Shown here: positions 9,311-18,366 of the stretch, one piece after another | How positions within the stretch are numbered: position 1 is the stretch's first letter | How the letters are laid out: each line of letters opens with the position of its first letter | DNA from: Agrocybe praecox | Lineage: Eukaryota; Basidiomycota; Agaricomycetes; Agaricales; Agrocybaceae | DNA: 18,561 nucleotides | Assembly (NCBI GenBank): GCA_964017145.1 | Contig: CAXHKQ010000310.1 | Location: 1 to 18,561, forward strand | Reading direction: 5' to 3' | Made by a program: the position numbers and the translations under genes | Notes under the pieces: generated by a model | What the model was told of the DNA's origin: nothing | The model's input: only the letters and a program-made list of their open reading frames with translations | The model's database searches: none

Positions 9311-10446
9311 AAAGCTTCGTATTTCAAATACAGCCGCCCAACACCATTTTAAATGGGGTAAATGGATGTAGATGATGATGGATCAAAGTTAACACACGCG
9401 TGTGTATTATTTTTCATTTTTATTTCACAAACATACACGAACGGTGTGCCAAAAATTAACGCATGCGTTGATTTGAGACGCTCGGCAACGGGTAACTGAC
9501 AACTCAATTTGTATTACAATCAACACGGAGTGTTTATGTTCAATGCAAAATTGATGTTGATTTGAAACCTCGAGTCGCCTTCCTTTTTTTTACATTTATG
9601 TATCAGTAAGGACTTTTTTCAATAATGTATTAGTATACATAAAAATTAATGTCTTCGGAATTCTTTCCGCATTTGTTCTAACAAAACTGGTTTTAGGTTG
9701 AGTGTATCAATAGTAAATATGGCGCCGATATGATACGCTTTTAACATGAATCTACGCAAAAGTAAAACTCCATTCTCCGACATAAAATGATTTTAACTAG
9801 ATTTTATCGTAAAAATCCGCCTAGTGTAAAAAAATGGGCGGCAATTCAAATGGGCGGGATTCAACTCCAAAGGAAAATGTTTTAAATGTTCTAATGGTCA
9901 GAGAAGCAGGACATCTGTTGTTGGAAAACAAGACTCAAAGGACGTTGCCCACGAGCATTTCCCTGGTATTCCCTACACACGAGTATAAGGTTGCCAAAGA
10001 GTTATTTGTAGATAATGCGACGGTCTGTGTCCGTGTGTGCGCTCTCGCGCGTTTTATAGTCACACAGAGACACGCCGGTCGCACCGGCACATTTGTTATA
10101 ATCCACACGAGCGCCTGGCCTGACAGTACAAAAGTACGATAAATATTTCGCACGCCCGTGTCATCGGACGGACGGACACAGACACATTTAGAATTCACGC
10201 GAAAAGACCGCGAGTCACAAAGCGTCGCTATTATATGTTATTGAGTAAATTATAGTACACGCTACGACGACGACGCGCGGGAATAATGTTAAATATAATG
10301 AGCGTGGTTCGGACACTGAACTTGACCTATTCAACGCGACGAGAAGTTCGGACACCGCACGACATGCAAGAGAATCCAAAACCCACAACATGCACGCGTG
10401 GTCACAGAAGAAATATACTACATGGAACATTAGGTCTCGGGAAAAA
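9311..10446. other. Non-coding stretch, mostly AT-rich
   Basis: No gene or transposon end recognised. A plus-strand frame of 102 codons (9834-10142) has no known domain. A short GC-rich patch with TG and CG steps lies at about 10015-10100. Confidence 0.5.
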
Positions 10447-10905
10447 TTATGGATACACAAACTTTTGTTCGTCTACATAGTCTCCTTTAGGGCCTATAGT
10501 CGAAATCAAGCGATCCTGAAAGCGATTCGGAAAGTAATTGTTGCTAACTCTAGCAATATTCTCTTTTCTGTGACTTATACTGCCTCCTCTTTTTCTGAAT
10601 ACAGCATTTAGAGTTTGGAAATTAATAGTTACTAAGGGCCAAATACTAATTAAACTGTATATGAATCGTAGATGAACCACAATTCTTCGCCCAAGTCGAA
10701 AATCGAATGCAGGATATGTCCAAACATCATTTCACATCTTCATGGTATCAGGAATCTCAAGCTTTCTAATTTTTCTGTTTTCAAAATAATTTGGTTGATT
10801 TATTGATGTTTTCGTCAGTAGCTACAAATTAAGGCGTCCACTGCGTGCATTTTCTTCGGAGCCCAAATGGCCGGTACGGAGTTTAGGAAAACAATTGCAT
10901 TTTTT
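10447..10905 (-). pseudogene. Mariner-like transposase relic (N-terminal and C-terminal blocks)
   Basis: Two pieces of a mariner-type transposase are visible on the minus strand. The right-hand block (10890-10822) translates FPKLRTGHLGSEENARSGRL and then meets a TAG; it matches the helix-turn-helix linker region of mariner transposases (F-x-K-F-R-x-G-x-F-D...A-R-x-G-R). The left-hand block (about 10525-10447) gives PNRFQDRLISTIGPKGDYV, the typical transposase C-terminus. Less than 300 nt separates the blocks, far less than the catalytic DDD domain needs, so the core is deleted. No inverted repeats were found at either end. The N-terminal block closely resembles the one at 17022-17231, so both belong to the same or sister families. 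Confidence 0.75.
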
Positions 10906-11109
10906 TACGGTTGTGGATCAGTGCTACTACATCAAGAAACGAAATTTTCTCTTCTGTTCGTATATTTTATTTTACAATGAACGTCATAACTTTCAAACTC
11001 ATTGATGGAATTTCATGCAAATTTTTCATTGAGAGTGATGGCACCAGAAGACATAAATTTCCGGGACTTAATGATCCATGTAGTACCTTCGTGCTGAAGC
11101 AGCATTAAT

Positions 11110-12000
11110 AATATTCCGTTCATGCGCGATCCAAACGTGTAAAAGGTACAAATGTAACTCTACACGATCTAGCAACATTGTATGTGCGCGTTGCAATGTT
11201 TTGAGTTTATTTGCAATTTGCAACCGCACCCGCTCACGCAACACTCACGTTGTACAACGACGCGACGCGACGCGATAACGCGCAGCGAAGACGCGTCGTG
11301 GTCGTTTGCGCGGCGCATTAGTTGAGTGTGTGTGTGTGGGTTCAACGAACGGCCGACGACGACGACGATGCGGTGACGCGCACGATGTGACGATCGTGCG
11401 CAAAATAACTCAACATGTGTACGCGACGCGCGCGCGCATCGATCGCGCGCAGTATACTACACACAACTTGCTGTTAAGGTATGCATATTTCCATTTTCAT
11501 TTCTTGTTTCTGTGTGGCATCTCACGCACGCGCGCGCGCGAGCGATCATGGGCTGCACGCGTCGCGTTATCTGGTCCGTGTGTGGCACTGGCACCACCAC
11601 TCGCAATGTGCACAGCTTTCTTTTGCATTAGCGCTCAAATAACGTCAATTACAAGTGCACATTAACAGTTGGGTGCCAAGCAGCAATGCGCGCATGGCAT
11701 CGACAGCACAGCGGCTGCTGCTGGCTGCAGCAAAACCCGTTCACATTCGCTGTGTGCAGTGCACTCAATTTGCTCGTTCGCGGAACACTCGGGCGCGCGA
11801 GCGCGCGGACACGCAGAAAGTCTACGATAAGCTTCTTTTAATTCCTCGCAATGCACAGTTATGTGTATGAAAAATCGCGCCCCATTCGCGCGCTGGCGCT
11901 GCACACACTCACACACATGTGTTGAGTGTACGCGTACGCACTCACACATTCGCACTGCGCGCCGATATGTGGAAGAGTGAACGCAGCACGCAAGCGTCAC
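11110..12000. other. CpG/TpG-rich block, no gene recognised
   Basis: Contains GACGCGACGCGACGCG-type runs (11258-11275), a TG run at 11326-11338, ACGACGACGACG at about 11357-11368, long CG tracts at 11428-11450 and 11524-11541, and CA tracts near 11901-11915. Open frames on both strands (for example 11306-11665 plus, 11662-12000 minus) translate to low-complexity or Cys/Arg-rich sequence with no domain. A donor-like AAAAG/GTGAGT follows at 12026. Confidence 0.55.
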
Positions 12001-12468
12001 GATGTAACTTTGATCAAATTAAAAGGTGAGTGACATCTGAAAATTCCACATTAGAATATTTTTGAAAAATCAAAATATATTATGCATGCTTCGAGGTGCT
12101 GGAATTTAAGTCCACGACTTCAATTTGTTCTGAGTATATTGAATTAGAATGTAATGCAATGAATGTTGGCTGCCGACTGCCGAACGCAGCCTCTAGAGAT
12201 CAGAATCTGTCTGATGAAGTGAACAAATTAAACAACATCTTCTTAAAATTGTTCACATGTGCTTATGAATCGAATTGAGCTTAAGAAGATAGCAATTGGT
12301 TTCAAAAGTAATGGCATTTTTAGAAAAATGCAACCTGATGCAGATTCACCTGATTCCACTCTGTGTTCCTTTTCAACCATCCAGAAAATACAAAATTAAT
12401 ATAACCGGTAAATTGAGAAGGAGCAGAAAAATTGCCAACTACTTCTTGCCAACCGTGCACCCGCCATT
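12001..12468. other. AT-rich non-coding stretch left of the LTR element
   Basis: No recognised gene. Two open frames of 60-67 codons have no known domain. It ends at the target-site duplication TGAGG (12469-12473). Confidence 0.5.
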
Positions 12469-12473
12469 TGAGG

Positions 12474-12721
12474 TGAAAACGGCTGGCTCGCCGTTATAGT
12501 CGCGGACTCTGTTTTGTGTATGAACCGTTTATTCGCGCGGTCAAGTGTAGAGTGTTTGTGGCGGTAACAGTTAATTCTGTTCCCCCAAAATCGCATATAA
12601 AGTATATGTGTGTAGGTGTGTGTTCGCACATTCGTGTTATGCCTTCGGGTACATAGATCCAGTCGCTTTCCAGTGCGACTTCCCCTTCCCCTAGTGACCA
12701 GGTCATCGTCACGACTGAACA
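12474..12721 (-). repeat. 3' LTR of the BEL/Pao-type element
   Basis: A 248-bp direct repeat of 14697-14944. The left edge CA (minus) abuts TGAGG. It contains a minus-strand AATAAA at 12533-12528, about 65 nt downstream of a TATA-like TTTATATG at 12601-12594. Confidence 0.93.
12528..12533 (-). terminator. AATAAA polyadenylation signal in the 3' LTR
   Basis: Minus-strand GCGAATAAACGG in the 3' LTR is the expected cleavage signal for the element transcript. The same hexamer in the 5' LTR (14756-14751) lies downstream of the presumed start, as is common in LTR elements. Confidence 0.55.
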
Positions 12722-12736
12722 TACTCCCCCACCCTT
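12722..12736 (-). other. Polypurine tract
   Basis: AAGGGTGGGGGAGTA on the minus strand ends exactly where the 3' LTR TG begins (12721). A purine-rich tract here is where plus-strand DNA synthesis is primed in LTR elements. It lies 37 nt beyond the stop of the internal frame. Confidence 0.8.
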
Positions 12737-12772
12737 GGCGCCCGTTGCGCCTAAACCATTTGTCCGCTCGAC

Positions 12773-14077
12773 TCAATTTGGCTCGGCAGCTCTGGTCCGG
12801 ATGGCTGCTACACGCATGCGCACGTCATGCACCTTCACATCATGTGCATCTCGCACAAGCAGACGCAGCTTCGCGCTCTCGCAGACTCCGTCAGCTTCAT
12901 CGCACTCACCAATTGCAGGCCGACTCGCAAAATCTCGTCGGCGAAGACGATCAGGTCCAACGCGTGCAGCGAGCTGGACCTGCCTACCGCTTCCCCATCT
13001 CGCACATCTCGCAGCTCCGTCGCTCCGTCGCGATCGCCTGCGATTCGCGCACCCAGAGCTCGCATGCTCTTTGATGCGCGGCCGACGCATGCTTCGATTT
13101 TTCATTAGGAAGTTCCTTCCATGCCGCACCTGTAGTCTCAACCTAGAGCGTCGATTGCCCAGGTCGATATCGCTCGCAGTGCACAGCCCGTGCTCCAGCT
13201 GTACTTCCCAGTTGCACTCGCCATCGCCTCCCAACAGCCACTTTCGCCCAGACCACCACAGCGCCGTCCTCATCATCGCCCTCTGCACGTCGCCCAACAG
13301 CTTCACCAGCAGCGAGGCTCCGCACAGTTCCAGTCGTGGCCACGACACAACTGTGACCGGTGCCACCTTTGATGTTGCACATATGTCGTGCACATGGACG
13401 TCGTCATTGACACCACGCACGTGTGCGCACACGACTGCAGCATATGAGTCGCTGGTCGGTGCCCTCCTGCGCATTCCGCTACTCGCCAGCAGCCCGATGA
13501 TCTCGCGCTGGCCCAATACGCACTGGCTGAAATCATCGGCGCCGCACAGAACGTCGTCGCTCGCATGCTCGTCTTCGCTCGCATCCTCGTCGTCGCTCAC
13601 ATTCTCATCGTCGCTCACATTCTCATCGCACATCGACCGGATCAGCGTGGTCTCCTTCTCCTCAATCTCGCCCGTCGCCAACTGGTCATCGGCTTCCAGG
13701 TTGAGCGCCTGCACCACAGGCGCATGCATCGCGCTGTTCTGCAACGCTCGCATTTCATGCAATGCGCGCAGTTCATTCAACACATTCGCATCACGCATTC
13801 GCTCGACCTCCGTCTCGAGCTGCTGCAACTCAACGCGCGCTTCTACATACAACTCGTATATGCCGTCGAAGATATCGCCTTGCTTCACGCCCTCTGCATC
13901 GCCTACCCTCAGCATAACCGCTCCATGCCGCAGCTCATATTCAGTCCAGAGCTCGCAGAGTTGGTCTTTCCAGACGACAACGTGCGCCATTTCAGCGGTC
14001 GCTCGGTTCGCCCGGATTTTCGCCACATGCTTGGCAATCAATCGCCCCTTCGCGTCACGTCGCAAAATCTCCGACAT
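12773..14077 (-). pseudogene. Rearranged gag-pol remnant of the BEL/Pao-type element (434 codons open)
   Basis: The frame opens at an ATG at 14077 (MSEILRRDAKG); a further 15 codons upstream are also open. Residues about 1-120 are helical and charged (VWKDQLCELWTEYELR, LYVEARVELQQLETEVERM), consistent with an N-terminal gag part. Residues about 150-175 are an acidic hexapeptide repeat encoded by an 18-bp tandem repeat. Residues about 209-260 hold SDSYAAVVCAHV and VSWPRLELCGASLLVKL, the hallmark PRLELCGA motif of the BEL/Pao RNase H region. The rest drifts to Arg-rich sequence. A piece matching the integrase N-terminal motif (DEILRVG, about 12945-12880) sits in another frame, and the zinc-binding-like tail RDAHDVKVHDV returns to this frame. 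Protease, reverse transcriptase and integrase core are not seen. A functional product is unlikely; the open length may partly reflect GC-rich composition. Confidence 0.72.
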
Positions 14078-14678
14078 GATGGAGTGAAAATGCGAACCAA
14101 ATATGCGAAAAATAAAAAACACAAAATATTTGTAGTGCTGAATATTTTTCGATCAGCCGGTCCCTCACTGCGCGTACTTATCGCCGTATGTTTGCGCTAG
14201 TGTTTGCTGCTCAATCGATGCGAGAGCGCAAACGATCGCCGGCGCTGCGCGTGGTGATCTGGACCGATTGTTTGAATGTGTGTGGGTGTATGCGCTGCAC
14301 TCAAGCACACACCATTCGCATCAATCGTCGCGTTGCAGTCACTTTCGTCTGTGTAATTTTGATGAGTCTTGCTGCAGGTGTTTTCGCAATGTTTATCGCT
14401 GGTATTTGTCACAATTCACAATGTTTCTCGTGTTTAGTGTTCATCGATGTGTGTATAGTGTTCGAGTTCCGGTGTGTTCCGCGTCACGTCGCGGGTTCAC
14501 CAGTAGCAGCTCTACACCAACACACTCGCATTCGACAACCACACAACACAATTCACACAAATCGCGTCACAACTTCGCGTCGCTGGAATCGCTTCACAAC
14601 AAATTGCATCACGATATTCGCGCCGAAATAGCTCGCGTTGGGATCGCTTCCCATTTATTCGCTCGCGGTGGGATCACT

Positions 14679-14696
14679 TCCCGGGTTTCGGCACCA
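14679..14696 (-). other. Primer-binding site complementary to tRNA-Phe
   Basis: TGGTGCCGAAACCCGGGA starts immediately after the CA of the 5' LTR with no spacer. Its complement, TCCCGGGTTTCGGCACCA, is the 3' end of eukaryotic cytosolic tRNA-Phe (T-stem end, acceptor strand TTTCGGC, discriminator A and CCA). All 18 nt agree with the tRNA-Phe end as I remember it. Confidence 0.88.
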
Positions 14697-14944
14697 TGAA
14701 AACGGCTGGCTCGCCGTTATAGTCGCGGACTCTGTTTTGTGTATGAACCGTTTATTCGCGCGGTCAAGTGTAGAGTGTTTGTGGCGGTAACAGTTAATTC
14801 TGTTCCCCCAAAATCGCATATAAAGTATATGTGTGTAGGTGTGTGTTCGCACATTCGTGTTATGCCTTCGGGTACATAGATCCAGTCGCTTTCCAGTGCG
14901 ACTTCCCCTTCCCCTAGTGACCAGGTCATCGTCACGACTGAACA
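14697..14944 (-). repeat. 5' LTR of the BEL/Pao-type element
   Basis: A 248-bp copy of 12474-12721 without visible differences. It begins TGTTCAGTCG at 14944 (minus) next to TGAGG and ends CA at 14697 next to the primer site. It would carry the element promoter. Confidence 0.93.
14817..14824 (-). promoter_or_regulatory. TATA-like box in the 5' LTR
   Basis: TTTATATG on the minus strand within the 5' LTR, about 120 nt after the LTR start and upstream of the AATAAA. A plausible core promoter by position; transcription is not shown. Confidence 0.4.
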
Positions 14945-15133
14945 TGAGGTTTTGTGAAGAAATAGCCACATATTTCTAATTTTAAAATATTTCGTTTGCT
15001 AGCAACTACTTTTGCTCATCTTTTTGGCAGCGTCCGGATTTCGTGGCTCTAAAACTGGTAATATTTTGAGGCGATCCATGAATCAGTCCGATTTGAATGC
15101 TAGTTAGTTAGGCAATCGATCGGAACAAGTATA

Positions 15134-15182
15134 ACAGTCAGTCCGGAAAGTCCGTGCCGTTTGTTAGTAGTACACATCTTTG
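15134..15182 (+). repeat. Left terminal inverted repeat of the mariner-like element
   Basis: Starts ACAGTCAGTCCGGAAAGTCC and pairs with 17308-17356, with mismatches at seven of 49 positions. Similarity stops abruptly after CTTTG at 15182. Confidence 0.85.
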
Positions 15183-15786
15183 ACATGTAATTATTTCAGA
15201 ATTATCAGCACAGAGCAGTGGCGTAGCCAGGTAGGTGTTTTCGGGTGTTTAACACCCCCCATAGCTCCGGGATTTGTTCCCATGTAATGTGAAAAATGTA
15301 TAATTCAAATTTTCGTCATCTGGAAAGTTGTTTATCAAATTGATATTAGTGATATCTAAACGATATTCTCCCAGACCTTGAACAAATCGTTTCTATACTT
15401 AAAATTGGTATGAAACACACGGTTCACAAATGACTACCCTCAACCATGTGCCATTCAATATATTCTTTAATACGCTGATGTGTGTATAAGTGTAATAGAC
15501 CTTCCACATCATAGTTTCTTTTGTCAATTCTGTACTGAACCAAACATACTACGTCAACAAAATTGATTGTAAATTGTTGAGGCTTCTGTCAGAAATAAGC
15601 AACATAGACATGACTTGAGACAGTCACTAGAATTTTATATAAACCGTTGAAAAATACATCGGTTCTACGATGCATTCAATATTGATTTCGTTCATTTTTG
15701 ATGATACTATTATTATAAGAACGACAAACATCATATCAATGTTTCAACCCTGCAATAGACACGGACTACATTTTTCTTAACATTCA

Positions 15787-16262
15787 TCGATACACAAGAA
15801 AAAAAATCTCCGCCCTTCGGGCCGTTTCATAGAATTGATGCTCGTAAAATGCTTTAGAGTTCATCTTAGTTTAAAGAACGATTTGGGGGGCATGGGGTTA
15901 GGGAACAGGGTAGAGTCTGATCGTTCTAAGCCTTATTCAGTAGTTTAAGCTTAGTTCCAGTCTTGCAACTGTCTCCCGAAGCTCAAGTAGAAGTTCAGCC
16001 TACGCGTGGCGCCCCCTGGAAACGGGTTAGATTCTCGTTTGAACCTAGCTTGGCTAATGGACTATGCGAACCGGTCGGGTAGCGACCAATGGTAGAAGGG
16101 CTGCCTAGGTGTAAAAAGGCCAACCACCTTGAGCACCGAAATATTTGGGTTTAGATCGACACGAACCTCACCACGAGATGACTCGACACCGGGTCCGTTG
16201 GAGGAAGTTCGTGTTCGCGCTATGTGCCACTATGGCATACGCGTCGTAAGTAAGTAAGTAAA
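15787..16262 (+). mobile_element. Probable non-LTR retrotransposon 3' end nested in the hAT element
   Basis: Compositionally this segment is unlike the AT-rich hAT flanks and ends in a short tandem tail, GTAAGTAAGTAAGTAAA (16246-16262), a typical LINE terminus. Possible target duplications are AACATTCA at 15779-15786 and AATATTCA at 16261-16268 (one mismatch, overlapping the tail). No reverse-transcriptase motif is visible, so it would be a strongly 5'-truncated copy or a SINE. The 5' boundary is a guess, and the segment could instead be native hAT sequence. Confidence 0.4.
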
Positions 16263-16393
16263 TATTCAGAAACAACAAACTTTTCGTCGAAAAATACATT
16301 CAAGAGATCATAGTAGGTTTATGGTTAAAACTGGGTTTCCCAAGGAATTATGCATTGACTCGGAAAATCCAATAACACCCCCCAGAGCAAAAG

Positions 16394-16408
16394 CTGGCTA
16401 CGCCACTG
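16394..16408 (-). repeat. Right terminal inverted repeat of the hAT-type element
   Basis: CTGGCTACGCCACTG, the exact reverse complement of 15216-15230, followed directly by the 8-bp duplication GCACAGAG. Confidence 0.88.
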
Positions 16409-17021
16409 GCACAGAGTACGATACTATGAATTTTACGATCTTCCAACTTTTCGATGTCATTCAACTATATCTATTTTTTCTCAAAATATGTTTTTTTTCT
16501 GAAATAACTCTTTCACCAAGTCTCTTTCCATTACGATATACTATATGTAGACTCAGGAGACACAACTCCGATGTCGCTACTGAGCCGCTGGTCATCAGGG
16601 GCCCTGGCAATGATGAATATATAAAAAATCTCTTTCCAGCGATTATATTTCAGAGGTATGAAAACAGAAAAAGACAATAAAAGCCATATCCGGATTGAGA
16701 ACGTGAATACGCTTTTTCCTTTGATTTTTGCCATCGTTTCCATCCACATGTGAAACAGCGTATTGCCTTGGTGTACTCGCCATGTGTGTGTGTTGATGTC
16801 TTTCCTTTAAAGCCGATCGAAAATAATCCTTCCGAGTCTCAAAATATAGACGCCATCCGATTGTTTTGTTTTTGTTAACTAGGAGAGGCTTCATTCCTCC
16901 TTGTTCACTCAGATTACTACCAATTCGACTCCAAAAAGTGGTGATGTCACATATTTATTTAAAAAAAAAAGTAGCTTAACCGCGTCTGATGTGCTCCAGT
17001 CGCTTATCAGAAATAACACCC

Positions 17022-17231
17022 TTATTTTGTGGAATAATATGTGTTTTCGTCTATAACTGCGACATTTAGGAGTCTAGTACGCGCATCATTTTCGGTGTCC
17101 AAATGGCCGGTACGGAATTTTGGAAACAAATCGCGAACATTTTTTTTGGCTGGGGCCAAACCCATTAACCCATCTATTCCTCCGCAATAACAAAAGTGGC
17201 TTCTATCAAAATGAGATATCAAACGAACCAA
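17022..17231 (-). pseudogene. Mariner transposase N-terminal fragment
   Basis: The minus-strand frame contains FPKFRTGHLDTENDART followed by NVAVIDENT. This corresponds to the region after the second helix-turn-helix of mariner transposases (W/F-x-x-K-F-R-x-G-x-F-D-x-x-D-x-x-R) and the following V-N/E-V-x-T-D-E-x-I segment. The frame stops at 17022 and the DNA-cleaving catalytic domain is not recognisable further left. It lies inside the mariner-like element in the orientation expected from its right terminal repeat. A diverged relative sits at 10822-10890. Confidence 0.75.
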
Positions 17232-17307
17232 AATTCCTATCGATGTTAATTTTTGTGTTAGTTATCTTGTGAGAACTATGTTGAATATTCGTGAAAAACT
17301 TCCTCTT

Positions 17308-17356
17308 CAAAAATGTGTCCTACTACCGAACGGAACGGATTTTCCGGACTAACTGT
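17308..17356 (-). repeat. Right terminal inverted repeat of the mariner-like element
   Basis: Read on the minus strand it starts ACAGTTAGTCCGGAAAATCC and matches the left repeat at about 42 of 49 positions; a TA follows at 17357-17358. Confidence 0.85.
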
Positions 17357-17358
17357 TA

Positions 17359-17700
17359 TAATGCCAAGTTCGGAGAGTACAGATGAAGAATTAGATATCC
17401 CAATTAGCGATTCCATTGTCATACTGAAAATTACGTAATTGTTTTATTTTTTTTTATTGTGGCCGCATTTTCTAAGGTGATCTATTCGCTCAAACATGGC
17501 CATGTTCAATCGAGAATAAATTTGTGATGCAAACTGATATGGACCTTTGTTTTAATGTCATTATGTTGTCAACTCACAAAACCTAATATTTCAAAATTGC
17601 AAACCTGAAATTCCTGAAAACTCGAATAGTATTTTGTCGTGTTCACCGACTTGAAAAATAAATACAATTTATATTGAAACTCCACCTTTCAATTTGATCA
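17359..17700. other. AT-rich non-coding stretch
   Basis: No recognised gene. A 25-codon frame starting at 17361 (MPSSESTDEELDIPISDSIV, then a stop at 17436-17438) begins just outside the mariner end. It is too short to call. Confidence 0.5.
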
Positions 17701-17840
17701 CGGTCGCCATACACATGAGTGTATAACGCGCACACATCGATGGGTGATCGTGCGCGCGATCGCAGACGCGCAGCAGTTCGCGTTCATCTCGCGCGCGCCT
17801 CGATGCAATGTGCATTTAACATTCCCTGGTGCCACCATCG

Positions 17841-17864
17841 ACACACACACACACACACACACAC
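17841..17864. repeat. (AC)12 microsatellite
   Basis: Twelve uninterrupted AC units, the longest pure dinucleotide array in the window. Confidence 0.95.
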
Positions 17865-18326
17865 AGCGCAGCGCAGCATCGTCGCCAGCGCCATGTAAAG
17901 AGATGCGTCGACGACGCAACTGCATCGGAGACCGGCCCGATCACACTGCAGCACAGCATCGACCGTGCTGACTGACTGAGATGTGCTGCGGACGATCGAG
18001 CGCGTGTCATCATTGCTGTAATCGAGCGTGTGGTGCACCAGAATAAGGCGAGCGAACGCGCGCGATCGCGACGACGTAATCTCGAGAGGTTCGTCGTCTT
18101 CTGGTCGTGGTCGTGAACGCGATTTTCTTACACTGGAAGTGCAACTACACACACATACACACACAAACACACACACACACAATCGAGTATCGAATTCGTG
18201 TTACACAAACAGAACAAAAGCCGCGCATTTGAGCTGTGAGCTGTGTGTGAAGCTTCGGCGCTCACAATATGTATGCATTAAAAACGCACCTGTGTTCGGG
18301 CTCGCGCGTCGCGGTCGTGGGTTTAA

Positions 18327-18366
18327 ACATGTGTGTGTGTGTGTGTGTGCGTGCGTGCGCGCACGC
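18327..18366. repeat. 40-nt alternating purine-pyrimidine TG/CG tract
   Basis: ACAT followed by TG repeats, then GCGTGCGTGCGCGCACGC, alternating without a break from 18327 to 18366. A strong Z-DNA-forming composition. Confidence 0.85.

Larger units (their letters stand above)
12474..14944 (-). mobile_element. Non-autonomous BEL/Pao-type LTR retrotransposon, complete with LTRs
   Basis: A 2471-bp element in minus orientation. Two 248-bp direct repeats, identical as far as I can compare by eye, bound it; each reads TGTTCAGTCG...CCGTTTTCA (TG...CA) on the minus strand. The insertion is flanked by a perfect 5-bp target duplication, TGAGG at 12469-12473 and 14945-14949. A tRNA-Phe primer site directly follows the 5' LTR, and a purine tract directly precedes the 3' LTR. 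The interior is about 2 kb, whereas autonomous BEL/Pao elements are several kb longer. It retains only gag-like, RNase H-region and integrase N-terminal fragments. Identical LTRs mean a recent insertion, yet the interior lacks reverse transcriptase and an integrase core, so mobilisation in trans is inferred. Confidence 0.9.
15216..16408. mobile_element. Non-autonomous hAT-type transposon, 1193 bp
   Basis: The ends are a perfect 15-bp inverted repeat, CAGTGGCGTAGCCAG (15216-15230 and 16394-16408). They are flanked by a perfect 8-bp duplication, GCACAGAG, at 15208-15215 and 16409-16416, the target length of the hAT superfamily. Near the left end is a small palindrome, GGGTGTTTAACACCC (15243-15257), and its right half recurs as AACACCCCCCAGAGC near the right end (16374-16388). 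No transposase-like frame is present, so it depends on an enzyme from elsewhere. The insertion point lies 82 bp inside the mariner-like element. Confidence 0.87.
15134..17356 (-). mobile_element. Mariner-like DNA transposon interrupted by a hAT element
   Basis: Terminal inverted repeats of 49 bp (15134-15182 and 17308-17356) differ at about 7 positions; both start ACAGT(C/T)AGTCCGGAAA. TA dinucleotides flank both ends (15132-15133, 17357-17358), the target duplication of Tc1/mariner elements. Removing the inserted hAT element and its duplicated 8 bp leaves about 1.02 kb, somewhat shorter than the 1.3 kb usual for intact mariners. A minus-strand transposase N-terminal fragment (17022-17231) lies about 80 bp inside the right repeat. 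The catalytic domain is not recognisable, so the copy is inactive. It is older than the hAT element inside it. Confidence 0.82.

Noticed and set aside
10911..11108. 65-codon plus-strand frame containing NVITFKLIDGISCKFFIESDG
   Set aside because: Looks protein-like over about 40 residues, but I recognise no family and it adjoins a transposon relic; not enough to call a gene.
12735..14087. 450-codon plus-strand frame across the LTR element
   Set aside because: Antisense to the element frame; Ser/Arg/Ala-rich translation with no domain. LTR orientation, primer site and purine tract all place the sense strand on minus.
17361..17438. 25-codon acidic frame (MPSSESTDEELDIPISDSIV)
   Set aside because: Reminiscent of acidic stretches in transposase termini but far too short, with no neighbouring motif.
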